Part shown: piece after piece, positions 16,277 to 25,811 of the stretch
Layout of the letters: each line of letters starts with the position of its first letter
Position numbering within the stretch: the first letter of the stretch is position 1
NCBI RefSeq assembly: GCF_016219575.1
Contig: NZ_JACRMG010000029.1
Coordinates: 62,001-126,000, forward strand
Source: Bradyrhizobium sp.
GTDB taxonomy: Bacteria > Pseudomonadota > Alphaproteobacteria > Rhizobiales > Xanthobacteraceae
Length of the DNA: 64,000 nt
Direction: 5' to 3'
Made by a program: the position numbers and the translations under genes
The notes under the pieces: model-generated
What the model saw: the letters and a program-made list of their open reading frames with translations, nothing else
Databases searched by the model: none
Told to the model about the DNA's origin: nothing

Positions 16277-16828
16277 GTCCGCGGTGCCCTTGGGAACGGG
16301 GAGGGCGCGTTGACGCTTCGAATCAATACCAGCAGACGCGAACGAACCAGAAGGCATGACAAAACCCAAACCGGGCAAGACGACGGCAGACAAGAGTGGA
16401 CGTTTACTATTCCTTTACGATCTGGTCGTGGCAATCCGGGAAGTCACGCAGCCTATCGCATTTTGGCGGAGTGTGTGCAGGAAGCATCAGTGCGCGTCGC
16501 GCGGCAAGACGAGCGCGCAAGAGCCGCGCCCAACCGTCAACGCTTTCTTAAGGCTAAGTGCCGTTACTAAGTGGTGAAGAGCCGCGCCCCCTGTGGGAGC
16601 GGCCAAGGCCATTTTCGCGTTCGAAATCCCATGGCAGCCCGGCAAATTCCGTCTCTAGAACAGGGTTTGCGGCCCCCAGGGACCGGCGGTCCTGGCCTGC
16701 GACGGCATTTCGACCGGACCAGCCCGGTTAGCTGTGGGGATTTGAGACGCAGGGGTTTTGAGCGCGATGGGCCTGTCAGCGTCAGGGTTCCCTCATTCCG
16801 TCCGGCGCGCCGCGGTCGGGGCCCTGGC
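16277..16828. other. Region between the amidase gene and rsmH
   Basis: About 550 bases with no convincing gene. No mraZ is visible, although it often precedes rsmH in other bacteria. A hairpin CCAGGGACC/GGTCCTGG lies near 16676-16695. This should hold the promoter of the dcw operon, but I cannot place it with confidence. Confidence 0.5.
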
Positions 16829-17824
16829 ATGAGCGCTTCCATCCAGCGCCATGTCTCCGTGCTCGGCCGCGAGGCGATCGAATGGCTCGCGCCGCGCGCG
16901 GGCGGCATCTATGTCGATGCGACCTTCGGGGCCGGCGGCTACAGCCGGTCGATCCTCGAGATTGCCAGGACGAGGGTGATCGGCATCGACCGCGACCGCA
17001 CGGCCATTGCCGGTGGCTTCGATCTTGTCGACCGGTCGGAAGGCCGGCTGGTCCTGGTACAGGACCGCTTCTCCAATCTCGCCGATGTCTGCGCCGCGCA
17101 GGGCGCGGCTGCCGTCGACGGCGTCGTCATGGATGTCGGCGTCTCCTCGATGCAGCTCGACCAGGCCGAGCGCGGCTTTTCGTTCCGCTTCGACGGGCCG
17201 CTCGACATGCGGATGGGGCAGGACGGGCCGACCGCGGCGGACGTGGTCGCGAAAGCGTCCGAAACGGATCTCGCCAACATCATCTACATCTATGGCGAGG
17301 AGCGGAATTCCCGACGCATCGCCCGCGCCATCGCAGCCGCCCGCAAGGACGCACCGATCAAGACCACGCGGGCGCTGGCCGAACTCGTCGCCAAAGTGGT
17401 GCGCGCCAAGCCGAACGAGATCCATCCGGCGACCCGGACGTTCCAGGCGCTGCGCATCTTCGTCAACGAAGAGCTCGATGAGCTGCACGAGGCGCTCGCC
17501 GCCGCCGAGCGCGTGCTGAAGCCGGGCGGACGGCTCGTCGTCGTTTCCTTCCATTCGCTGGAAGACCGCATCGTCAAGAATTTCCTGGCCGATCGTGGTA
17601 AGGTTTCCGCCGGCTCGCGGCATCTGCCTGAAGTGGCAAAGGCCGCGACCAGCTTCGAGATTCTGACCAAGCGTCCGGTCACGCCCGGCGAAGCCGAGAT
17701 CGCGGCCAATCCGCGCGCACGCTCGGCGAAGCTGCGCGCGGCCGAGCGCACGGCGGCTCCCGCCCATGGCGAAGACAGCTTGCCGGACTGGCCGCGGCTC
17801 GCCGACGTCCTGAGGGGAGGCTGA
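16829..17824 (+). CDS. rsmH: 16S rRNA (cytosine-1402-N4) methyltransferase
   Basis: A 331-residue SAM-dependent methyltransferase (MraW/RsmH). SAM-site segment GGIYVDATFGAGGYSRSIL near residues 26-44 and GIDRDRTAI; family blocks VVMDVGVSSMQLDQAERGFSFRFDGPLDMRM and ATRTFQALRIFVNEELDEL are clear, as is the C-terminal SFHSLEDRIVK. It methylates C1402 of 16S rRNA in the P site. The ATG at 16829 matches family length; the frame extends upstream without family similarity. First gene of the dcw cluster, two bases before ftsL. Confidence 0.97.
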   Translation: MSASIQRHVSVLGREAIEWLAPRAGGIYVDATFGAGGYSRSILEIARTRVIGIDRDRTAIAGGFDLVDRSEGRLVLVQDRFSNLADVCAAQGAAAVDGVVMDVGVSSMQLDQAERGFSFRFDGPLDMRMGQDGPTAADVVAKASETDLANIIYIYGEERNSRRIARAIAAARKDAPIKTTRALAELVAKVVRAKPNEIHPATRTFQALRIFVNEELDELHEALAAAERVLKPGGRLVVVSFHSLEDRIVKNFLADRGKVSAGSRHLPEVAKAATSFEILTKRPVTPGEAEIAANPRARSAKLRAAERTAAPAHGEDSLPDWPRLADVLRGG

Positions 17825-17826
17825 TC

Positions 17827-18213
17827 GTGCGGATCATCCACTTCCTCGTCGTCGGCATGCTGGTGTTCGCGGCGGCCTATGTCTATCGCATCAAGATGGA
17901 GTCGACTTCCCGCGTCGAGCGCGTGCAGCGGCTCAATGCCGAGATCCGCGAGCAACGCGACGCGATCGCGATATTGCGCGCCGAATGGGCCAAGCTCGAC
18001 GCGCCGCTGCGGCTGCAGGGCCTGACCGAGCGCCATCTCGCGCTGAAGCCGGTCACCGCCCAGCAATACGACCAGTTGAAGAACCTGCCGGAACGCCCGC
18101 CGAATTTCGCCCGCGACCCCGATCCGATCGGCTCGATGCTCAACACCATCGAAGCGGCGAGTGACGCCGCGGTCGTCACCGGCTCGGTGCCTTCAGGCGG
18201 AGCGCGGCGATGA
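17827..18213 (+). CDS. ftsL: Cell division protein FtsL
   Basis: A 128-residue bitopic protein: a membrane helix at residues about 4-20 followed by a heptad-rich coiled coil (about 24-60, VERVQRLNAEIREQRDAIAILRAEWAKLD), the classic FtsL layout, then a low-complexity tail. It scaffolds the FtsQLB divisome complex at the septum. A GTG start follows the rsmH stop by two bases, and its end overlaps ftsI by four bases, so it is embedded in the dcw operon. Confidence 0.9.
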   Translation: MRIIHFLVVGMLVFAAAYVYRIKMESTSRVERVQRLNAEIREQRDAIAILRAEWAKLDAPLRLQGLTERHLALKPVTAQQYDQLKNLPERPPNFARDPDPIGSMLNTIEAASDAAVVTGSVPSGGARR

Positions 18214-19946
18214 GCGAGCACGTAAGGCCCATCGAACCCTGGCGGCAGCGGCTGATCCGCAGCCTGCTCTACGGGCGCAATGTCGACCGCAACGTCAAGG
18301 CGCGCGCCCGCGTCGGCTTCGCCATCGTGGCCTTTGCCGCTATCTATGCCGTGATCGGCGGGCGGCTCGTCATGTTCGCGATCGGCGCCGACAGCCACAG
18401 CGCGCGCCGTGCCGCCTCGCAGGATGCGATTGCCACCGCGCGACCCGACATCGTCGACCGCAATGGCGAGATCCTCGCCACCGACATCAAGACGCCCAGC
18501 CTGTTTGCCGAGCCGCGCCGCATCATCGACAAGGACGAGGCGATCGAGCTCCTGACCGGCGTGCTGCCCGACCTCGACACCATCGAGGTGCGCGACCGCC
18601 TGTCCACGCGCAAGGGCTTCGTCTGGCTGAAGCGCGAAATCTCGCCCAAGCAGCAGCAGGCCATCCACAAGCTCGGCATTCCCGGCATCGGCTTCCTGCG
18701 CGAGAACAAGCGCGTCTATCCGACCGGCGCCGAGGTCGCTCACCTGATTGGCCTGGTCAACATCGACAACCAAGGCATTGCCGGCATGGAGAAGTGGCTG
18801 GACAGCAACGGTCTGGCCGATCTGCATCGCGCGGGCTTTGCCACCGACCGGCTGCAGAAGCCGGTGGAACTGTCGATCGACCTGCGCGTCGAGCACGCGC
18901 TGCGCGACGAGCTATTGAAGGCCAAGGACAAGTACAGGGCCAGGGCCGCCTCCGGCCTCGTCTCCAACGTCAGGACCGGAGAGATCGTCGCCCTGGTGTC
19001 GCTGCCGGATTTCGATCCCAACAACCCCAAGGAAGCGCACGACCCCGAGCGCATCAACCGCCTCACCACGGGCGTGTTCGAGATGGGCTCGACCTTCAAG
19101 ACGCTGACGCTGGCGATGGCGCTGGATTCCGGCAGGGCCAACCTCAACACGCTCTTCGACGCGCGCGGCGCGCTGCACTACGGCAAGTTCGCCATTCACG
19201 ACACCCATCCGCTCGGCCGCTCCATCACGCTGTCGGAAGTGTTCACCTTCTCGTCGAACGTCGGTGCTGCGCGCGTGGCGCTCAGCCAGGGCGTCGAGGC
19301 ACACAAGACTTTCCTGAGGAAGGTCGGCCAGCTCGAGCGGCTGCGCACGGAATTGCCGGAGAGCGCCTCGCCGATCGTTCCCAAGCGCTGGAGCGAGCTC
19401 AACACCATCACGATCGCCTTCGGTCACGGTATCGCTGTGGCGCCGCTGCAGGCGGTGATGGGCATCAACGCCATGGTCAATGGCGGGCTCTTGATCCCAC
19501 CGACCTTCCTGAAGCGCTCCGAGGAAGATGCGAAGGCGATGGCGAGGCGGGTCATCAAGCCCGAGACCTCGGAAAAGATGCGCTACCTGATGCGCCTCAA
19601 CGCCGAGATCGGCACCGCCAAGAAGGCCGACGTCAAGGGCTACTACATCGGCGGCAAGACCGGCACCTCCGAAAAGGTGGTGAACGGCCGCTATTCCAAG
19701 AAGCAGGTGCTCAACTCCTTCACGGCGGTCCTGCCGGCCGACAATCCGCAATACCAGCTCCTGATCATGCTGGACGAGCCCAAGCCGCTGCCGGAAACCC
19801 ACGGGTTCATCACCTCGGGCTGGAATGCGGTCCCGACCGGCGGCAACGTCATTGCCCGTATTGCGCCCCTCCTGGGGGTCGAACCCCGCTTCGACCTGCC
19901 GCCGTCCGACCGCCTCATTCTTGCAGCATCGAGGACAAATCAGTAA
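18210..19946 (+). CDS. ftsI: Division-specific transpeptidase FtsI (PBP3)
   Basis: A 578-residue class B penicillin-binding protein. It has a cytoplasmic start, one membrane helix at residues about 34-56, a dimerisation domain beginning RPDIVDRNGEILATD, and a transpeptidase domain with SXXK (GSTFKT), SXN (FSSNVG) and KTG (GGKTGTSEK). It crosslinks septal peptidoglycan with FtsW. The start overlaps the ftsL end by four bases; murE begins about 56 bases downstream. Confidence 0.97.
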   Translation: MSEHVRPIEPWRQRLIRSLLYGRNVDRNVKARARVGFAIVAFAAIYAVIGGRLVMFAIGADSHSARRAASQDAIATARPDIVDRNGEILATDIKTPSLFAEPRRIIDKDEAIELLTGVLPDLDTIEVRDRLSTRKGFVWLKREISPKQQQAIHKLGIPGIGFLRENKRVYPTGAEVAHLIGLVNIDNQGIAGMEKWLDSNGLADLHRAGFATDRLQKPVELSIDLRVEHALRDELLKAKDKYRARAASGLVSNVRTGEIVALVSLPDFDPNNPKEAHDPERINRLTTGVFEMGSTFKTLTLAMALDSGRANLNTLFDARGALHYGKFAIHDTHPLGRSITLSEVFTFSSNVGAARVALSQGVEAHKTFLRKVGQLERLRTELPESASPIVPKRWSELNTITIAFGHGIAVAPLQAVMGINAMVNGGLLIPPTFLKRSEEDAKAMARRVIKPETSEKMRYLMRLNAEIGTAKKADVKGYYIGGKTGTSEKVVNGRYSKKQVLNSFTAVLPADNPQYQLLIMLDEPKPLPETHGFITSGWNAVPTGGNVIARIAPLLGVEPRFDLPPSDRLILAASRTNQ

Positions 19947-20002
19947 TCCACTGGTCGGGCTCGCGGATATTGAGTCTCCGCGGCAGGCCGGACTGGAACA
20001 GC

Positions 20003-21457
20003 ATGCGACTTCGCGACCTCTTTGGCACCGATGCCACGATCGATCCGCTAACGCAGGGGGTCGAGGTGAGGGGGCTCGCCGTCGACAGCCGCGTGGTCAG
20101 GCCGGGCGACCTGTTCTTCGCGCTGGCAGGTAGCAAAACCGACGGTTCGCGCTTCATCGATGCGGCTATTGCGGCGGGCGCCGTTGCGGTCGCGAGCGAC
20201 CACCGGCCCGAGGGTGCGCGCGTTCCCTTTGTCGTGACATCGAATGCGCGCCGCGCGCTGGCGCTGGCGGCGGCGAAATTCTTTCCGAGGCAGCCGCAGA
20301 CCATCGCGGCCGTCACCGGCACCAGCGGCAAGACTTCCGTCGCGGCGTTCACCCGCCAGATCTGGCAAAACCTCGGCCATGAATCCGCGAGCATCGGCAC
20401 CATCGGTCTGGTCTCGCCGAAGCGCACCGTCTACGGCTCGCTGACCACGCCCGACCCGATCGCGCTGCACCGTCAGCTCGACGAGATCGCGCGGGACGGC
20501 GTCACGCATCTGGCATTCGAGGCGTCCTCGCACGGCCTCGATCAGTTCCGCCTCGACGGCGTGCGCGTCGCCGCCGGCGGCTTCACCAACCTGTCGCGCG
20601 ACCACATGGATTATCACCCCGACGTCGCGCACTACCTCAACGCAAAACTGCGGCTGTTCCGCGATCTCGTGATCGACGGCGGCGCGGCGGTGATCTCCGC
20701 CGATCACGATTGCTCGCACGAGGTGATCGAGGCCGCGCGTGCGCGAAAGCTGCGCATCATCAGGGTAGGCCGCAAGGCGGACGGTCTGGAGGGCATCCGT
20801 CTGCTCGATGCCGCCATCGAAGGCTTTGCACAAAGGCTCGTCATCGGGCATCGCGGCCGCAAGCACGCAATCAGGCTGCCGCTGGTCGGCGAATTCCAGA
20901 TCGAGAACGCGCTGGTCGCGGCCGGTCTCGCCATCGGCACCGGTAGCGAAGTGGAAAAGGTCTTTGCCGCCATCGAGAAGCTCGAAGGCGCCAAGGGCCG
21001 GCTGGAACGCGTCGGCGAGCGCAACGGCGCGCCTGTTTTCGTCGACTACGCGCACAAGCCGGACGCGTTGGCAAAGGCGCTGCAGGCGCTGCGGCCTTAC
21101 GCGAAACGCAAACTCGTCGTCGTGTTTGGCGCCGGCGGCGACCGCGACGCCGGCAAGCGTCCGATCATGGGTGCGATCGCGGCGGAGAACGCCGACAGCG
21201 TGATCATCACCGACGACAATCCGCGCAGCGAAAATCCCGCCGCGATCCGTGCCGCCATCCTTGCCGCTGCAAAGGGCGCCAAGGAAATCGGCGATCGCAA
21301 CGAGGCGATCCGCGCCGGCGTCGCGGCGCTCGAGCCGGGCGATGCGCTCTTGATCGCCGGCAAGGGCCATGAGACCGGCCAGATCGTCGGCGACAAGACG
21401 CTTCCCTTCAGCGATCACGACGCGGTCGCGGCCGCACTTTCATCGAGGGTGGCATGA
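20003..21457 (+). CDS. murE: UDP-MurNAc-tripeptide synthetase (meso-DAP adding)
   Basis: A 484-residue Mur ligase. ATP-binding P-loop VTGTSGKTSV, the substrate segment TTPDP, and the C-terminal ITDDNPRSENPAAI; DNPR is the motif that selects meso-diaminopimelate over lysine. It adds meso-DAP to UDP-MurNAc-Ala-Glu in the cytoplasm. The ATG at 20003 gives the family length; the frame is open far upstream but only as an out-of-frame reading of ftsI. The stop overlaps the murF start (ATGA). Confidence 0.97.
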   Translation: MRLRDLFGTDATIDPLTQGVEVRGLAVDSRVVRPGDLFFALAGSKTDGSRFIDAAIAAGAVAVASDHRPEGARVPFVVTSNARRALALAAAKFFPRQPQTIAAVTGTSGKTSVAAFTRQIWQNLGHESASIGTIGLVSPKRTVYGSLTTPDPIALHRQLDEIARDGVTHLAFEASSHGLDQFRLDGVRVAAGGFTNLSRDHMDYHPDVAHYLNAKLRLFRDLVIDGGAAVISADHDCSHEVIEAARARKLRIIRVGRKADGLEGIRLLDAAIEGFAQRLVIGHRGRKHAIRLPLVGEFQIENALVAAGLAIGTGSEVEKVFAAIEKLEGAKGRLERVGERNGAPVFVDYAHKPDALAKALQALRPYAKRKLVVVFGAGGDRDAGKRPIMGAIAAENADSVIITDDNPRSENPAAIRAAILAAAKGAKEIGDRNEAIRAGVAALEPGDALLIAGKGHETGQIVGDKTLPFSDHDAVAAALSSRVA

Positions 21458-22836
21458 GCGCAAAGCCGCTGTGGACCGTCGCCGAAGTCGCCCGGGCGCT
21501 GGGCTTGTCGGAAAAGTTTCCCGATACGGCAATCGATTTCGTCACGCAGGACAGCCGCCTGGTGAAGCCGGGCAGTCTCTTCATCGCGCTCAGCGGCACG
21601 CCGAGCGGCGGATTCATTTCGAGCTTCGCCAGCGCGCGCGATGGCTGGGAGTTTGCTGCGAACGCGCAAAGCTCCGGCGCGGTGGCGATGATCGTGCCGC
21701 ACCGGATCGAGGGCGTCACCGTCCCGCAACTCATCGTCAAGGACACGCTGATCGACGGCCTCTGGGCGCTCGGCCGCGCCGCCCGCGCCCGCTACAAGGG
21801 ACCGGTGATCGGGCTGACCGGCAGCGCGGGAAAAACCAGCACAAAGGAATTCATCGCCGCCTATCCGAACGCGTTCGCCAGCCCCTCCAGCTTCAACAAT
21901 TTCTGGGGCGTGCCGCTGACGCTGTGCAACGGAAATCCCGACGCCAGCGTCTGGGTCGTCGAGATGGGCATGAACCAGGTCGGCGAAATCTCGCGCCTGT
22001 CCGGACTGGCGCGGCCGACGGTGGCGCTCGTCGTCAACGTGCAGCCGGTGCATCTGGAAAAGCTCGGCAGCCTTGAGGCGATCCGCCGCGAGAAGGTGTC
22101 CATCGCGCAGGGCCTGCCTGGTGATGGCGTGCTGGTGCTGCCGCCCGACGTCGACGCGCCGGAATGGAAGGGCAAGACCATCCGTTTCGGTGCCAATACG
22201 GAAGTGCGCGAGACAAAGCATGCCGCGCGCGGCGAAAGCTGGGACGTCACCGCTGATGTCGGCGGCAAGCAAGTTTCCTTCGCACTGACGCCCGGCGCGC
22301 CGCATCGCCTGCACAATGCGCTCGCGGCCCTTGCCTCGGTCTACGCCGCCGGCCTCGACGCGGTGGCGCTCGCGCCGGAGCTCAACGATGTCGGCATCAT
22401 GACCGGCCGCGGCGTCGAGCAGACGGTGGCGGGCGCCACCCTGATCGACGACAGTTTCAACGGCAACCCGGCGAGCATGGTCGCAGCCCTCGACAGCCTG
22501 AAGGCGCGCCCGGTCGCAAAGGGCCGCCGCATCGCCATCCTCGGCGACATGCTGGAACTCGGCGACGAGGCGCCGTCCTATCACACGGGCCTGGCCAAGC
22601 ATCTCGACGGCATCGACGGCGTCTATTGCGTCGGTCCCCTGATGCATCATCTTTATGCCCTGCTGCCCAGGGACAAGGGGCTGGGCTGGCATGAAGACCC
22701 GGCCACGCTGGAGCCGCAGCAGGTGGCGAGCCTGCTGCGCGGCGGCGACGTCGTGGTGGTCAAGGGCAGCAAGAAGATGTTCTGGGTGAACAAGTTCGTC
22801 CCCAGGCTGGTCGCTGCACTGCAGTCAAAGGCGTGA
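21454..22836 (+). CDS. murF: UDP-MurNAc-tripeptide-D-Ala-D-Ala ligase
   Basis: A 460-residue Mur ligase with P-loop GLTGSAGKTSTKEF, the FNNFWGVPLTL substrate segment, VVEMGMNQVGEIS, and the C-terminal-domain entry LIDDSFNGNPASM. It completes the UDP-MurNAc-pentapeptide by adding D-Ala-D-Ala, the product of ddl further down the cluster. It overlaps murE by four bases. The 133 bases before mraY contain no repeat or gene that I can identify. Confidence 0.97.
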   Translation: MSAKPLWTVAEVARALGLSEKFPDTAIDFVTQDSRLVKPGSLFIALSGTPSGGFISSFASARDGWEFAANAQSSGAVAMIVPHRIEGVTVPQLIVKDTLIDGLWALGRAARARYKGPVIGLTGSAGKTSTKEFIAAYPNAFASPSSFNNFWGVPLTLCNGNPDASVWVVEMGMNQVGEISRLSGLARPTVALVVNVQPVHLEKLGSLEAIRREKVSIAQGLPGDGVLVLPPDVDAPEWKGKTIRFGANTEVRETKHAARGESWDVTADVGGKQVSFALTPGAPHRLHNALAALASVYAAGLDAVALAPELNDVGIMTGRGVEQTVAGATLIDDSFNGNPASMVAALDSLKARPVAKGRRIAILGDMLELGDEAPSYHTGLAKHLDGIDGVYCVGPLMHHLYALLPRDKGLGWHEDPATLEPQQVASLLRGGDVVVVKGSKKMFWVNKFVPRLVAALQSKA

Positions 22837-22969
22837 ACTGCATATGGCAGGCTTTCAGATGAGACTTGCAAACTTTCAACCCGCCATGACTCGCGCTTGT
22901 CGCAAGGCCGTGGTTAAAGGGCGTCTCGCCGTTCCGGCACGGCCGCGCCGGCGGCATGGGGCATATTGA

Positions 22970-24076
22970 ATGCTGTATTGGCTGATCGAACTTTCGAACA
23001 CGGTTCCGTTGCTCGGCTTCCTCAAGGGCCTGCTGAACGTGTTCCGCTACATCACCTTCCGCACCGGAGGGGCGATGGTGACCGGCGCGCTGTTCGTGTT
23101 CCTGTTCGGACCCTGGATCATCGATCATCTGCGCCTGCGCCAGGGCAAGGGCCAGCCGATCCGCACCGACGGCCCGCAATCCCATCTCATCGCCAAGAAG
23201 GGCACGCCCACCATGGGCGGGCTGATGATCCTTTCCGGCCTCGTCGTCTCGACGCTGCTCTGGGCCAACCCGGTCAATCCCTATGTCTGGATCGTACTCG
23301 CGGTGACGCTCGGCTTCGGCTTCGTCGGCTTCTATGACGATTACCTCAAGGTAACCAAGCAGTCGCACTCCGGCTTTGCCGGCAAGCTGCGGCTTTTGAT
23401 CGAGGGCATCATCGCGCTGGCCGCGTGCTATCTGCTGGTGCGGCTCGGCCGCGATGCGTCGTCGACGACTCTGCAGATTCCGTTCTTCAAGGAGCTCTTC
23501 ATCAATTTCGGCTGGTTCTTCGTGATCTTCGGCGCCTTCGTCATCGTCGGCGCCGGCAACGCGGTGAACCTGACCGACGGCCTCGACGGCCTTGCTATCG
23601 TGCCGGTGATGATAGCCGCCGCCAGCTTCGGCATGATCGCGTACCTGACCGGCAATGCGGTGTTCTCCGATTACCTGCAGATCAACTACGTCGCCGGCAC
23701 CGGCGAACTTGCCGTGCTGTGCGGCGCAGTGCTCGGCGCCGGCCTCGGCTTCCTCTGGTTCAACGCGCCGCCGGCCTCGATCTTCATGGGCGACACCGGA
23801 TCGCTCGCGCTCGGCGGCATGCTCGGTGCGACGGCCGTGGCGGTGAAGCACGAGATCGTGCTCGCCGTGATCGGCGGATTGTTCGTGCTCGAAGCGGTCT
23901 CGGTCATCGTGCAGGTGGTGTCGTTCAAGATGACGGGCAAGCGCGTGTTCCGCATGGCACCGTTGCATCATCATTTCGAGCAGAAGGGCTGGACCGAGCC
24001 GCAGATCGTGATCCGCTTCTGGATCATCTCGGTGATGCTGGCGCTCGTCGGCCTCTCCACGCTGAAGCTGCGTTGA
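22970..24076 (+). CDS. mraY: Phospho-MurNAc-pentapeptide translocase (lipid I synthase)
   Basis: A 368-residue polytopic membrane enzyme that moves phospho-MurNAc-pentapeptide onto undecaprenyl phosphate. Catalytic motifs: KKGTPTMGG, GFYDDYLKVTKQSHSG (Asp pair), NAVNLTDGLDGLAI, MGDTGSLALGG and MAPLHHHFE. About ten membrane helices. The ATG at 22970 gives the standard MraY N-terminus MLYWLIEL. Confidence 0.98.
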   Translation: MLYWLIELSNTVPLLGFLKGLLNVFRYITFRTGGAMVTGALFVFLFGPWIIDHLRLRQGKGQPIRTDGPQSHLIAKKGTPTMGGLMILSGLVVSTLLWANPVNPYVWIVLAVTLGFGFVGFYDDYLKVTKQSHSGFAGKLRLLIEGIIALAACYLLVRLGRDASSTTLQIPFFKELFINFGWFFVIFGAFVIVGAGNAVNLTDGLDGLAIVPVMIAAASFGMIAYLTGNAVFSDYLQINYVAGTGELAVLCGAVLGAGLGFLWFNAPPASIFMGDTGSLALGGMLGATAVAVKHEIVLAVIGGLFVLEAVSVIVQVVSFKMTGKRVFRMAPLHHHFEQKGWTEPQIVIRFWIISVMLALVGLSTLKLR

Positions 24077-24097
24077 TGGCGTTGCGGACCTTCCACC

Positions 24098-24176
24098 GTC
24101 ATTCCGGGGCGATGCGCCAGCATCGAACCCGGAATCTCGAGATTCCGGGTTCGCCCTTCGCGCGCCCCGGAATGAC
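24098..24176. repeat. Palindromic repeat, family A, between mraY and murD
   Basis: Arms GTCATTCCGGGGCG and CGCCCCGGAATGAC-type, with a second nested palindrome AACCCGGAATCTCGAGATTC. It ends 12 bases before the murD start codon, so it fills nearly the whole junction. Confidence 0.9.
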
Positions 24177-24188
24177 GATGGGGTAGTC

Positions 24189-25589
24189 ATGATCCCCGTC
24201 ACCTCCTTTGCGGGCAGGACGGTCGCCGTCTTCGGCCTCGGCGGCTCGGGGCTGGCGAGCTGTCACGCACTGAAAGCGGGCGGCGCCGACGTCATCGCCG
24301 CCGACGACAATGCCGACAATGTTGCCAAGGCCGCGCAGGCCGGTTTCATCACTGCGGACCTGCGCAGCGTGTCCTGGCAGAACTTCGCCGCCCTGGTCCT
24401 CACCCCCGGTGCGCCGCTGACGCATCCGGCGCCGCACTGGAGCGTCCTGATGGCGCGGCAGGCCGGCGTGGAAGTGGTCGGCGACATCGAGCTGTTCTGC
24501 CGGGAGCGGCGACGCCACGCGCCCGATGCGCCGTTTGTCGCCATCACCGGCACCAACGGCAAGTCGACGACGACGGCGCTGATCGCGCATCTGACCAAAT
24601 TCGCCGGCTACGACACCCAGATGGGCGGCAATATCGGCACCGCGATCCTGTCGCTGGAGCCGCCGCGCATGGGCCGCGTGCACGTCATTGAGATGTCGTC
24701 CTACCAGATCGACCTCGCGCCCTCGCTCGATCCTTCCGTCGGCATCCTGCTCAATGTCAGCGAGGACCATATCGACCGCCACGGCACGCTGGAGCGTTAC
24801 GCCGCGGTGAAGGAGCGCCTCGTCGCTGGCGTGCAGCGGGATGGCACCTCCATCGTCGGTGTCGATGATGGCTGGTGCCGCAACATCGCCGACCGCCTCG
24901 ACCGCGCGGGCAAGAACATCGTGCGCATTTCCGTGAGGAATCCGCTGGCCAGCGGCATCTATGTCGAGCGTGAGACCATCGTGCGCGCCGACGGCGGCGC
25001 CCGCACGGAGATCGCGCGGTTAGGCGGCATCGGCTCGCTGCGCGGCCTGCACAACGCGCAGAATGCGGCGTGCGCTGCTGCCTGCGCGCTGGCGATGGGC
25101 ATCAGCGCCGAAACACTGCAAAACGGCCTGCGCAGCTTTCCCGGGCTTGCGCACCGCATGGAGCAGGTCGGTCGCCGCGGCAGCGTGCTGTTCGTCAACG
25201 ACTCCAAGGGCACCAATGCCGATGCCGCCGCGCATGCGTTGTCGTCTTTCGGCGAAATCTTCTGGATCGCCGGGGGGAAACCGAAGGCCGGCGGCATCAC
25301 GGGGCTCGCGGAATATTTTCCGCGCATCAAGAAGGCCTATCTGATCGGCGAGGCGGCGGCCGAATTCGCCACCACCCTCGGCGATCGCGTGCCGCACGAG
25401 ATCTCGCAGACGCTGGACGTTGCGGTCGCCAACGCCGCGCGCGACGCCGAAGCCTCCGGCCTTGCCGATCCCGTCGTGTTGCTGTCGCCCGCCTGCGCCT
25501 CGTTCGACCAGTACCGCAACTTCGAAATCCGCGGCGCCGCCTTCCGCGAACTCGTCACCGCGCTCCCCGGCGTCAAGCCGGTGGTGTAA
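24189..25589 (+). CDS. murD: UDP-MurNAc-L-alanine--D-glutamate ligase
   Basis: A 466-residue Mur ligase. Residues about 10-30 are the nucleotide-sugar domain (VAVFGLGGSGLAS), the P-loop is ITGTNGKSTTTALI, followed by MGGNIGTAIL, and VLFVNDSKGTNADAAAHAL in the C-terminal domain. It adds D-glutamate to UDP-MurNAc-L-Ala. A family A palindrome lies immediately upstream, a family E element immediately downstream. Confidence 0.97.
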   Translation: MIPVTSFAGRTVAVFGLGGSGLASCHALKAGGADVIAADDNADNVAKAAQAGFITADLRSVSWQNFAALVLTPGAPLTHPAPHWSVLMARQAGVEVVGDIELFCRERRRHAPDAPFVAITGTNGKSTTTALIAHLTKFAGYDTQMGGNIGTAILSLEPPRMGRVHVIEMSSYQIDLAPSLDPSVGILLNVSEDHIDRHGTLERYAAVKERLVAGVQRDGTSIVGVDDGWCRNIADRLDRAGKNIVRISVRNPLASGIYVERETIVRADGGARTEIARLGGIGSLRGLHNAQNAACAAACALAMGISAETLQNGLRSFPGLAHRMEQVGRRGSVLFVNDSKGTNADAAAHALSSFGEIFWIAGGKPKAGGITGLAEYFPRIKKAYLIGEAAAEFATTLGDRVPHEISQTLDVAVANAARDAEASGLADPVVLLSPACASFDQYRNFEIRGAAFRELVTALPGVKPVV

Positions 25590-25599
25590 GCCCCAGCTT

Positions 25600-25700
25600 G
25601 TCATCGCCCGCGAAGGCGGGCGATCCAGTATTCAAGAGACGTCTGAGTTCGAACCGAGAAGCCTCGGCGTACTGGATACCCCGCATGCGCGGGGTATGAC
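25600..25700. repeat. Palindromic repeat, family E, between murD and ftsW
   Basis: Left arm GTCATCGCCCGCGAAGGCGG and right arm CCCCGCATGCGCGGGGTATGAC, with ATCCAGTA/TACTGGAT pairing inside. Each arm also forms its own hairpin. A half copy occurs near 15364-15382. Confidence 0.85.
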
Positions 25701-25777
25701 AGCTGACTTTGTGGCGACCTTACGCTTCCCTCGAAAGTTACCGACTCCATTAACCCCCCGGTAACCAACCTCCGCCA

Positions 25778-25804
25778 CCAATGGGACGGACCTCTGCCCA
25801 TTGG
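25778..25804 (+). promoter_or_regulatory. Hairpin at the ftsW ribosome binding site
   Basis: CCAATGGG pairs with CCCATTGG across an 11-base loop. The 3' arm abuts and partly covers the GGGGAC ribosome site; the ftsW ATG is at 25812. In RNA this could hide the site. Confidence 0.45.
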
Positions 25805-25811
25805 GGACGCC

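Noticed and set aside
16356..16577. Possible 73-residue gene between the amidase gene and rsmH
   Set aside because: No ribosome site, no recognisable domain, and codon use unlike neighbours.
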